From Neospora caninum Liverpool (lineage: Eukaryota > Apicomplexa > Conoidasida > Eucoccidiorida > Sarcocystidae), in contig NC_018386.1 in NCBI RefSeq assembly GCF_000208865.1, positions 806,001 through 870,000 of the forward strand: DNA of 64,000 nucleotides. The letters are read 5' to 3'. The position numbers were made by a program, and so were the translations under genes. The notes beneath the pieces were generated by a model. It had not been told where the DNA came from. It saw only the letters and a list, made by a program, of their open reading frames with translations, and did no database searches. This document shows positions 32,511 to 44,100 of this stretch, piece by piece; the first letter of the stretch is position 1, and every line of letters begins with the position of its first letter.

Positions 32511-35119
32511 GAAGGCAGGCAGACTAAACGCCTTCGAAACTTTGGCCGAGACACTGTGAGATCCAAGCTTGTTGGAAAGCTGCCAGCCCGCCCCCTGGGA
32601 TACCGCAGACAAAACGTTTGAATATTTCCGCTCACACAAGTAAACAACGATCAGTGAACCTGCCGGGAGACGAACGAACTTCCATAACGCGAGTAGCTCG
32701 GTTACTCCAAATGTACCGTGGGGCTGCTTCACGGCGTTACCTTGGGAAAAAATCGTCAAATCTCGTGTACAACCGGCCGGCCGCACGAGGATACGAGCGG
32801 AAGCCCTACTTAATGGATACAACAGCGAACCACTCTAGTGCGAACCGGAAAACGACGGGAAAACGTTACTCAATGCCCGGGCAAAGCGGAAGTCGGGAGA
32901 CAACAAAAAATTCTGTAGATGTGGCCACCTCTACGAGGCCATGTGGTGCCTTTGGAGAAACAACCTTCTGTAGGCGTCGCAAATGAAGACGCCACAAAGT
33001 GTGGGGACTTGAGTGAGAGCTCTTGTATGCAGAATGAGACCCAAACCGCCAGCACGGACTTGTCCCAACCAGCCGAGGAACCGTGAAAAAAAATGGCTTG
33101 GCCCATGAGGGCGGGGAATCCGGGTGCTTGTAAAAGGCGTCATGTGGCACTGAACAACAGGAACCATACATTCGATGTCAGAACGCGGCAATGCACCAGC
33201 AAATATATGGTTCTCTTTCTGCAGACCCGTACCAGCAGCGTTACTGACAATAACGGAATGAGCGTTCGCTAGTCCTCTCGAATGGTGGGCCATTCGTTGA
33301 AGCCTCATACTGAATGTGTTCGTTTGGACTGAGGCGTGCGTGTCTGCAAAACATCTGTTGATGACGAATGACGACTGTATCTGGGGTATCGGGAGAGGCC
33401 TGTTCCGCCGTAGAGGCTCACGTCCCACCACTACTGACCCAGCGTTGCCGGACCGCCGTGTGGTTTGAAGGGTGGTCTTTTTTCCTCATATGTTGACGAC
33501 GGAGGCTAAATGTCTGTCGCATTATTAACTGAATTAATCTTCTTACATGCGGCTTCCGGGTTGACGGAACTTTCACACCGAGGTAACTCCACACCAGTCA
33601 ACCGGTTCGTAACATCACTACAGAGTATGACTCCGGTTACTCGATACAGACAACCAAGTTCTTTATGATTGCTGTACACCACCACCCAGTTGGACTGCGT
33701 AAGACAGCTAAATGTGTTGGATTTCAATATCCTACCGGTCTTTTGCTACAATACGTAAATAATTCAGAGGGTTTTTCTCTGTTGACAGGCTGAATGAACG
33801 ACGAACGACGTTCAATTCGGAAGTGAGCCGCCTGGCCTGTCGATTGAAAAGTAACATACCGATGCTGTCCCGTGTTTGCCTCTGTAGGTATCAGCTGGGA
33901 GGAGGGTTCCCGGTATGTCACGTAGCAAAAAGGAAATATCGGGTCCAGCCTGTTACACGGACGGGGTATGCAATTGTCTCTTTAGCCTTTGGCGTGTGAT
34001 CACCGCGAGTCAGGTCATTTGTAAAAACAACCTTCAGTCACAATTCTCCCCCATCACAGGTCGACAAGAGCAAACCAGCAAGTGCGTGGCAGGTGTGTAC
34101 CCGCGGAACTTCGCCAGTGGTGTAGCATCCGGCCTACTCGCCACGCTTGTACCACCGTTATGCCACCATTCACATAAGCCCCCATCTGAAAAAGACCACG
34201 TGACCCGACAGCCTTGACATCAGCCCCGTCCTTAATGATGAGCTCGATAACGACGTGGAAATGAAGAACAACTACACATCCACATGCATTCAGTCCCGCA
34301 CAGAACCAGGGCTTTGGCACGGTTCTTCACACCATCTTGGATAGGCACGCATGTAGGATACACTGGGAATGAAACAGCTACCTGCAGAGTATGACTACAC
34401 GTGCGTGTGTATGTCAGTGTTCCTTGTGTGTGAGGTATGGAGAGGCCTCAGATCTATACGGTGAACCCTGTATACACATTTGTTCGTTGTGTGATTTGAT
34501 GTGTACCGAAAAACATACTGTTTTTGTCTCTTGGTTCTGGAGCGCCACCCGCATTGGGTAGTTAACGAACACGCCCCGTAGTGCCGGTGCCCTCTTTCGA
34601 ACCTGTCTTATGAGAGCGTGCGCTGCTGCAAACGAACATGTATACCCATTCGTTGTCGGTATGAGTAACTGATGCTTCTAAAGCTAGTCTCTCTGTATAT
34701 GAAAAGAAACAGCTATTAAATATACAGGGGAAACTGGAACTGTGGGCAGAAATAGAGGACTTGCGGGCACAACCAGCACGAGGCGGGCAGATTCATCGAT
34801 ATACCGGTTTAGGTGCAGCCAGGTAAGTCGATGCATCGCGACAACCTCATATGCAAATAGACCCGCACGCAGGTACAAATGTGCAGTCTGCTTTTACGGC
34901 TGTTGTGACAGGCAGCAACTTATCAAGTGCAATTTGAAAACTTTACATCGCAATACTCGCATATGTCGATGTGTTAACCCTAAATAACTCGGCCTATCAG
35001 TTGACGCAGTCATTCCCTCTTTCTCGATATTCTGCTGTCTCCTCCCGCATACAACGGTGGTCACGCGATACGCTGAGTTTTCTGCGCAGAATACAAGCCC
35101 ACTCAATTGTGTTTCAAAG
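32486..35119. other. Intergenic, downstream of recG and upstream of the unrecognised gene
   Basis: This 2.6-kb stretch is more AT-rich than its neighbours and has only short open frames. It contains a cytochrome-b-like fragment (33560-33619) and single telomere-type words (AACCCTAAA at 34976-34984) that are expected by chance at this length. It should contain the promoter of the 30875-32485 gene. No RNA gene was confidently identified. Confidence 0.5.
33560..33619 (+). pseudogene. Nuclear fragment of mitochondrial cytochrome b (NUMT), degenerate
   Basis: Read from 33560, the frame gives LTELSHRGNSTPVNRFVTSL. This is very close to the conserved cytochrome b stretch containing SHPDNSIPVNRFVTPL of coccidia. 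The match stops after that and the frame hits a stop within about 50 further bases. The nuclear genomes of T. gondii and relatives are known to be littered with such mitochondrial fragments. Confidence 0.65.
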
Positions 35120-35134
35120 CCCTAAACCCTAAAC
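35120..35134. repeat. Interstitial telomere-type repeat, CCCTAAACCCTAAAC
   Basis: Two complete units plus one base of the CCCTAAA/TTTAGGG repeat used by T. gondii telomeres. On the minus strand it reads GTTTAGGGTTTAGGG and supplies the last three residues and the TAG stop of recG. By base-composition arithmetic (14 phase and strand patterns, 15 bases, 64 kb) about 0.001 such matches would be expected by chance. Confidence 0.9.
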
Positions 35135-38100
35135 AGCCAGTCTATCTTGTTGGGCGGGATGAGCAGCCGCACTTCCTCCACCAGCTGCCGAGCCTCCCTT
35201 ATGTTTGCCTCCGCCGAAAAAGACTTCTCTTCTCCACCTTTCGCCTCTCTCCATAGATTAAATTCAAGTGAACCACTTTCGGGGTTCTTGCCAGTGGTAC
35301 TTTGATTGAAAGAGTGGCCCCATTCGTGCTTTTCACTCGGATTATAGCCGTTCCCGTGCAAGATGCCTCTTTCTTCTTTTTCCTCTTGATATGCCGCAGC
35401 GTGTTCGGAGGAGGAACTGTCTCCTGCGTTCCCCTTCTCGTTCTCACATTTCACCGTTGTGTCTTCAAGAAGGCGGCCAGTTTTGTTCGCATCCTTCACG
35501 CTCGGATTGAAGAAGCAGTGCGGATTGCTTGAAGTTTCCACCTTGTCAGGTTTCCGTGGAATAACGCCCAGTGACGCAACGGGCGCATCTTCGTTTCCTT
35601 CACGCTTACCCCGAAAAACGTTAGTGCTGCGTTTCCGGTCTGTCTTGTTCGCCTCTAGAGATTGTGATGTGCCGTGCACGAACCGGAAATGGTGCCGCTC
35701 GCCAGCCCCTTCGCTTGAATAAACGACGTGCTTGCGCCCAACGCCCTGCCCTACCGCACATCTGGAATTCGTCGCGTCATCATCAAGGAGCTTAACAATG
35801 TGGTCCGCGTCTTCCGTTGCTTCTTCGAGGAGTCTTGCTTGCTCACTCCGCTTCAAGCCCCGGATCATCCTACCAGAGGTGATACAGACACGGAAGTACT
35901 GAGCGACCCAGACGTCCACCGGGGATGACACAATGGGGAAAGGCACACTCCCGGTGGGTGCACGGAAGAGAAAAAGAGCGAACCATTCCACTGCGTCCCA
36001 ACACGAGCAGCCACAATACATCAGAGAGTCAGATAACCGCGGGAGGCACCCTTTCGCTTGCAGACGGTGAATAAAAGGGGTGTTGGGTTCGGGGTCTTAT
36101 GTGTTGTCTGTGTGCACCTCTATTCAACCCCCGAGGAGACGGTACCGCGACGAGCAAATGTGTCAGAACTGAATGTGTATACATATGGATACGTAAAGCT
36201 TCGTGTGTGAGTGCGCGCATAACTCTGCGTGTCTAGACAAATAACACAGCGTGGCATGCAAATGCCCCTGGTTACAGCGAAGAATACACAGTGAAGCCTT
36301 CAAAAAGACAGGAAAACTGGTGTTCATTGTCGATTTACCAGAGATCGCTTTGTCCGTGTTGCTGTTGGCCAAAGAGCGTGCCTCCACCTCGCAATTGAGC
36401 ATCTGTCTCGGCAAGTTGAAACCCATCCGTCGTCGCTGCTATGGCCGCGAATCTGTGCATAGCCTTCTCGTCGAGATTCTGTAAGTGTGCGAGAAGATAC
36501 CCAACGCAACTCGTCTTGTTCTCCTGTTTCCGTCAGGTACCTTGTCTCACCGTTGGCGGGAAAGGTGGATAAGCCTAGAAAAAGGCCTCTCTTTGCCTGC
36601 CTATATCACACCGCCACATCTCGTGAGAAGACGAACCGGTAGAAAGTGACAGTGTTCAGACTTGCGCGCGTCGTACCTTGTTTAAAGGATCAAGGATAAT
36701 GAAGCAGAAAGACGGGTGCCGTGCGTCTCGTCCAACTCGCCCGCGGAGTTGATGGAGCTGAGTCAATCCAAACCTACGAATAAAAGGAAAAAACGATCCT
36801 CGCTGCACATACACCATGAACCAGCATGCTGCAACAGGAGCCTCGGAGACGCAGGGAAGTCGGCCAAAAACAAACCATCTGCCGTTTCGTGGGCCTTGGA
36901 GACGCGGAAAAAGCTGCAGACAAGTCACCAAACGATGAACGCTGCGAGTAGGCTCTCTCTTTCGAATTTTGAAGTGTTCGGAAGCAGCCGTCTTCGTATC
37001 CGCGGTGGGGAAGAGGCTCGAAGAAGACAGCGGCGTCCACCCTTCTCTTGGGGGTGGTGTACTTCCTCCTCCTTGCAGCTGCTTGTCCCGGTTCCTATCC
37101 CTGTTTTTTCCGATGTTCGCTGTCTCACCTCTCGGCGCTGTCAATGACTATGACGGAAGCGTTAGGAATATCAATTCCGACCTCGACAACAGTCGTAGCG
37201 ACTAGAAGATCCACAGTACCTCCTCGTAGCTCGGAAAGAACCTCCTCTTTTTCTTCGGCCCTCATCCTCCCGTGGAGAAGACGGATCCTGAAACGTGTCG
37301 ACGGCCCAGATTCACGTACATACACAGGTGACTGACAATCGCCCAGAGAAAAGCAGGCATTGGGCCTCGCGTTTGCATTTGCTTCAGGGGACCCAAGAAG
37401 AGGGCGTTGACAGTCGAGACGACGAAGGTCTCTAGATACCACACACATTCAGGTGCATGCGCACTGAGTTGTTCACATGGCTCTTGTCGTCCGAAAAGGA
37501 CTTCTCACCGAGACTCAGGCAACCACTGTAGGGGCATATGTTTTCACACTGAAGTCGACAAGTGCACCGTAAGTCAAACATGCACACACAAGGCGTCTCT
37601 GCGCATTCCCTGAGCGCCACAGCGGGGACTGAAACCCTGGCAGACAACAGGAGTCCAAATGTGCATGCAACTCTGGCAAGGTGTCGCAGGTGGGACAGGA
37701 CAGTTTGAAAAGGAAGGGGTGTATCGATTGAAATCCATCTGAGAATGCCGTTCGTAGCCGCGTCCAGGAACTCACCGTATTTCTGGAAGCAGTTTCCGAA
37801 GCTCCTCGAACCTCTGCACAGCCGCGCTTTCCTTGCAGCTACCTTGCCCCTGCACCAACTCGGGTTTGTTACCCGTCTCGCCGTCGCTTTGGTCTTTCCT
37901 ATCCCCTCTCTCTACCCCTCCCCCGTCCCTGCCGGCCTCTTCCTCGTCTCTCGTGTTCCTTCGCGCCTCATTCTCCGCTGTCTGCCCGTCTCCTGTCTCC
38001 TGGGAGCCGAGACTTCGCCTCTTCCGGCCTCTTCCAGCTTTCTCCCTTCGCCTCTCCCCGTCGACCAGGGGGCAGATCCAAAAGACTTGGCGCGTCTTGG

Positions 38101-41100
38101 AAATTTCGTCCTGTATGATTTTCATCATCTCTCCCACTTCCCCCTCGCTCCTCTTGTCGATCAGGTATGTCGCGACCGCGCGCCGCAGCGGCTCCGCGCC
38201 ACTGCGTTTCGCTCTCCCGCGGTCTCCCACTTGTCGGCACGGCGTTCCTGGACGTGGCGCACAGACACAACCGAGCTGCGATTTCGGGACGTGCATCTGT
38301 TTCGCAGGGCTTTCTGCGCATCCGCATTCCAAAGACCGACAGGAGGCAGAATGAAGCGCCGGGGTTTGGCTGCGGCTCGGCGGGGTTCTCCGCGAAATGG
38401 CCCACACCGGCGTGTCCAGCACACAGTCATTGTCGTTTCGCGGAGGGTTCCGACAAACAACCCGGCCGATGTGTCTACGCCGTCCCTTGACGCGCCGCTG
38501 ACTCAGCCGTTGAGGTCCTTACACCGTCTGGAGGAAAACGGTCACCACACCCTTCTGAGGTCTAGCTAAGATCTTTATGTTCTTAACGCCGGCTTTGTAC
38601 GGAGGATATGGTAGTGCGTTTACCCGCCTGGCTTCTCGACTCCTTTCCTTATTCTCCCAACACGAGGGGAAAGGAGGTGTTTCCCCTTCCAGAAAATCAG
38701 GATCCTCGCTTCTCTGGCCTTACCTCTCCGTTGCAGTGACGCTGTCCCAGACCGCCTCGCGTCTCTCTGCTCTGCTGGCTACACCGACTCAGCGCGTCGC
38801 TGTGTTCCGCTCACCTCTGAAAGCTGCATGGGCCGTGTCGCCTTCCAGTTTCCCTTCGCCTGCTCGCTTCTCCGGACCTGGCGAATACCGGATTTCCGCG
38901 GCGAGAAGTTTGGACAGCTTGAGGTCTCCGTATCTCAGAAGGACTTGGGTGCGTGGGATCGGAGTCGCCGTCATGAGAAGAACGTCGGCCATGCGTCCCC
39001 CTTCTTCGGCTCCTGGAACGTCGGAGCCTTCGTGTTCCAGCCGTCTTTTCCCATCCTTCTCGAAATCGTGCGTTTCTTCTCCCTCCGCTGCTTCCTGTCC
39101 TTCACCACCGCTCCACGTGGCGTCTGCCGTTCTCTGGTCTCGTTCTACTTCTGCGATCGCGTGTGCTTGTTCTTCTGTCGAAGACGCGTTCTCCCACTCC
39201 TGCGGCGCTTCACGGTGCCCACCATTTCTTGGTTCGCCGTCTGCCGCAGCCGAAGGTTTCCACTTCCTCTGTTCTTCTCCGGCTTCCCTGGCGGCAGCAG
39301 CAGCCTCTGTTCTCTCGAGCTCGAGACACTCCAAGTTTCCCCCGCCACCGGCGGCCCCGCGTCTGCGTCGCTTCAAGAGGAGCTTCCACCTCTGATTGAC
39401 GCCGAACTTGTGCTGTTCGTCGATGACAACGAGGCCGAGGCTACGGACCGAACCAGCGAGAACGCAGCGCACGAAAACACACGTGAAAGGCGGTTCGAGA
39501 AGAACGGCGCGATAGGGGACGACGCCTGGTGAAAGTGGAGGAATCGGCGTGGTAAGAAACGGGGCTTTTCTCTCTTCCAAGCAAGCATCGGAAAAGGACT
39601 GGAAGAACGACACAAGCATCTGGAGACAACGCGCGGGCGCGGCAGCGACGGAAGAAGACGCGGGAGCAAGACGCCACGCCAGGGGCGAGGGCGACCCACA
39701 GAGGAGCAGAGAGAGCACGGGAAACCGTGAGAAAAGGGAGAGCGGGGAGTGGACCGGACGCTTGGAGGCGGGAAGCGAGAGAAGAAAACGACGAAAGGAC
39801 AGATGTCGCCGACAGAGCCACGCGAAGGACGCAGGGAGGACGAGAACGCGTGGAAGCAAAAACAGAGTGTGCCGAAGAAAAAACACAGAAAATGCACCTA
39901 CCGGGGAAACAAAACATAATCCTGAAGAAGGGCGTGCGTGCCCACAGTGATCTCTGCGTTTCCCGTCTGGTGAGAGAAAAACAGCGGCACGGACCAACAG
40001 CTCCACGTGGACGCGGACGACGCCGCACTGACCCTCGGTCTCCAACAGGTGCGAGGCATCTATCCTGCGTCTGCCTGTGGCCAAGCGTCTGCAGTGTTTC
40101 TTCTTTAGAAAACGCGAGGAGAGAGGCCGTTCGGCAGCGAACCGGCTGGCGAGCTCTTGCCAGGCTCCAGTTTCCTCACGGCCCTCCTCGTCCCCGGGTG
40201 AAGTATGTCGCGCAACCAGTTGGGACCATCTCCAGTCTCGGTCCTCTCCCTGCTCTTCCTTTACCGGAGTTTCTCGCGAGTTCGGATGCCAGCACTTACG
40301 TTGATGAGGCGAATCGTGGCATCCTTGTCGGGGGCGTCGCTGACCAGCAGGTGCACGTGAAAGCCGAGGGGGCCAAGAAATTTCTGGAGGCTGGGAGGAG
40401 CGCGAGCGCACGAACGACCGAAGTCACGGTGGAGGCGGAGGAAAACCCGAGAGAAGGCAAGAGAGAAAAACGGCCCGATACTCGACACACGAACGCCTGG
40501 CGCGCGGGGAACCGGCGGGGCCGAGAGGAGACCGCGACGCGTAGGAAACCAAAAAGAGAGCAAGGAAGTGGCAAGCGAGAGAAAAAAGTCGGGGAGCGGG
40601 AGGGAGCAACAGGAAAGGAAACACAAGGCGAAAACACGAAGCCGGGTGTCCCTTTACGGCTTTCTGAGTCGAACCAGAGGGCTACCCTTCCGCGGCAGAC
40701 ACGTCCGGCGCGCCTCCGAGACGACAAAATATCCACTTTTTACGCTTTCGTTCGGACACGCATAGCATCGGGCCCTACTTGATCTGGTGCTGGCGCGCCA
40801 GGGCAGCCGTCGGGGCCAGGAGAGCCGCTTGGTGCCCCGCGCTCGCCGAGAGGAGAAGCGCCACTGCAGCCACAGCCGTCTTGCCGCTCCCCACATCTCC
40901 TGACAGGGAGAACGCGAGAAACGAAGAGGGACATCTGAGGCAAAACGTCTGCCACGACCTTTCTGGCGGGGCGTGTAGCCTTCGAACGTGACAAACGGGA
41001 GAGTAAAGGCGGGGAGCAAAGGAGACGGAGAGTGTGCCTGCTTCGCCGGGAAATGATCTCTGTTGGGGCTGTGTCTCTCACTGGCTCTGTCGAGAGGAGT

Positions 41101-44100
41101 GTTCGAGCGTCCACTCCCCCGGAACATGTCGATGGCCCCGAAATGGATTTCTCGCTGCCACTGAGGACGCAACCGGTCGTGCAGCCCCCTTGTTTCGCAT
41201 TGCTTTGTTCCTCTCACCTTGGAGAAGACGCCGCATGGGTCGGGGACTCTCCATATCAGCCCGGATCTCCTCAATGGCCTGGGAAGGAACCAGAGACAGC
41301 CGAGCACACGAAAAGCCACGTGTTCCCTCGGGCGGACCTTTCCTCGGCAAAGTATGCGTCTTATATACGAGTTATTCTGGGGCGGAAACGACATGCGACA
41401 CTGCGGCGAGGACCTGCGTGTGTTTCCAACTGCGTTCCTCGGCCCTCTGCCTTTCCCCCGTGCTCTTCTAGCCTCCTCAATTCGCACACGCGAGGCCAAA
41501 AAAAAGAGACAGCTTCAAGGGATTCGCTGTCCACCCGCATTCTGCACGCGCTGCTGGTCTCTGCTCTTCCAGTGGCCAGAAGAATCGCGGCACGAAGAAG
41601 GCGAAGCGTCGAAGCCGCCCCTCTCAGCTCTCCCCCTCGTCAGTTTCTTTTTCAGCTTCGCCCCCTTCCCCGTGCGCGAATTCTTGCATACGACAAACAA
41701 CCGAGGAAAACTTCTGGTTCAGACCTTGACTGTCTCTTTGTTCCCTCCACGCGTCATTTGCGCAGTTCGCAGCTTGCTCTTTCTCTCCTCCTCGATCGCG
41801 TGACAACTGAATCTCGACGCGCTTCCCGGCTGGCAAGTGCACTTTCGTCTACCACGGGGGCGTCAGGGTTTGTCTCCGTATACGAAGCATAGGCAGCAGT
41901 GCCATCCAAAGCCGATTGCTTGGTACGACCAAACTCGCCACAGACAGAACGACCTAGTCGACGAACTCATGTATTCACGTCTCCAAAACCTTTAAATAGA
42001 AGTGCCCATGAATCCGGCTTTCTTCCGTGCCGCCCAAACGCCCACCGCACCTGCAACTGCGAAGGCGTGAGCGGAAACTCGAGAGAGGCGTAAAAGGCTC
42101 GAAGGATTTCTTCGCCCGCTCGACTGGCATAGCCGCGGAACTGCGATTCGACCTGCGGCGAGAAGTCGGAAACACGGAGAAAACGAAGAAGCCAAACATC
42201 CAGCGGGGTGGCGAGACACCAGAAGCAGGAGACAAGCAGCGACCGGAGAAGCTGCGAATCCGACCTCGCAGATTGCACGCACTTCACTCGAATCTCTCAA
42301 ACATGACAAGAGTGCGGAGACAAGGAGACGAGCGCAGGTGAGGCTCACGTAGAACAAGAACGGCACAGACAGAGACCGAGAAGAACCAACCGACGGTTCC
42401 AGTCCGAAGATTACCTCGCGCGTGCGCAGCTTCTTTGCCAGCTGGAGCCAGAGCATTGTGGAGTAGAAGAAGTCCCGTTTCGCCTTTCGAATGTCTGCCG
42501 GCGTCTGCGGGTAGTGAAGCGCTCGCAGTGTCGCGTCCAGCCCTGCGTGCATTGACAGCAAACTGAATTGTTTTGGCAGCGCCTCTGGAGTGTCTCGACT
42601 CGGTCGACGGGAGAAACTGAGATGCAAGTGTATACAGCTCCTACCCACTTTTCTTACACAAGGCTGAAAACTGCGAGCTAGCGGCAGAGAAAAAAAGACA
42701 AAAAGAGGGTGGCCGGGTGCAAACGCCCTGCCTGGAGAGTCAGGGGGAGAGACGGATAAAAGTCGCAAAATTCCAGAACCCAGGTAGCAGCCGAGACGAG
42801 ACCGGGAGCGCTCGAGAGAAGACCGCGAGCAATGGTTTCCAGAGACAAGAAGGGCGGACAAGGGCAAGAATACACAGAGGCAAAAGACTACGGAACGCGA
42901 GAAAGAGGAAACCATAGGCGACACGAAGTGCCTTCCTCGTATGTAGAATCTCTATCGTTCATTATGGCGCACAGCTAGCCGGTTAACACGGACATCTTCT
43001 TTTTCCATTTCTCAACCCTGATACATCCACGAAAAGCCCTGTAAGGTAAGCCGACGTTGTCCTTCTGTCCTCGGCTTCCTAGCCCTGCCGCAGGCGTGAA
43101 ACGAGTTGGCTGTTCACTTGTCGGCACTCAGCGCTCGCGTTTTTCCCTCGAACTGATCGGTGGAGGACCAAGCAGCTTGCCTTCTCTAGTCTCTCTTCTT
43201 CCCTCGCTTCTTTGCGGACTAGCGAACCCCGCACCCCGCACGCCTCTGGTTTCTTACTCTCAATTCCACGCTTTCTCCTCAGAAATTCCGGCACGACTTC
43301 GGCGAAGCTGTTCTCGCGGAGAAGCGTTTCGATGCCCGCCCGAAGAACCTTGGCTGGGACGCCAGAAATCGAAGGATAGATGGGCATAAGTTTGTGGAGG
43401 TGGTACGTGTCGGGATTTGTCTGCGTTTTCATCTCCGGTCCCGCTGAACGTACCCTCCTGTCATCGCAGCCCGCTCCTGGGTTCCACACACATCCCTTAT
43501 CGTCTGCCGAGTTTCCCCGTTCCTCTATCGACTCCTCCGTCGGTAGGAAGCGAACCCCCGTAGGTGCGCCAGGTGTCCCTTGAGGCGCAGAACCAGTCGG
43601 GAGGGAGAACGCTTGGTCTTCCGTTGCGCCCCAAACACAGGTGGGATGCGGCGGCGAGTCCTCCCGAGGTAAGGACAGAGTAGAGGACGAAGGCGAGGCA
43701 GAAGAGAAAGAGGAAACGGGGGAAGAGTGATCGACAGACGGCTGACCGCGCGAGGCGCTCGCGCTCCGCATGTTGAACGGAGAGGCAGACTCCGCGCCTC
43801 GTTCGTTCGTGAGACGTTCATCTCTTTTGCATGCGTCTTCGTCGCCAGAATGCCGAATCGCGTTCTGCTCCGCTCCGGCGAGTCCTGGGGCGCCGAGAAA
43901 AGCCGGCAAGCCCTCTTTGGCTGCGGCGGCGAGAAACGCCTCTTCTGATGGAGCAAGGAAGTGAACTCGCGGGTTCTGCATCTTCATCCGCCCCGTCTTT
44001 GCCCGAACAGCCTGAGAAACGCACAAGAGAAAGGGAACATCAGCGAAAGGGAAAGCGCCAAGGACCCAAGGAGCAAACAGCCACGCGCAGCCGGGAAGGG

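Noticed and set aside
34976..34984. AACCCTAAA as a second telomere repeat (also CCCTAAACC at 63128-63136)
   Set aside because: Nine-base telomere words are expected about three times by chance in 64 kb, so these are not evidence of telomeric DNA.
35122..36021. A 299-codon minus-strand frame as an independent gene
   Set aside because: From 35869 downward it is the last exon of recG: the phase fits the exon ending at 36339 and the residues continue the RecG alignment. The part above 35869 is intron.
37745..39532. Long plus-strand frames (274 and 272 codons)
   Set aside because: They are shadows of the recG helicase exons on the minus strand, which carry clear motifs.
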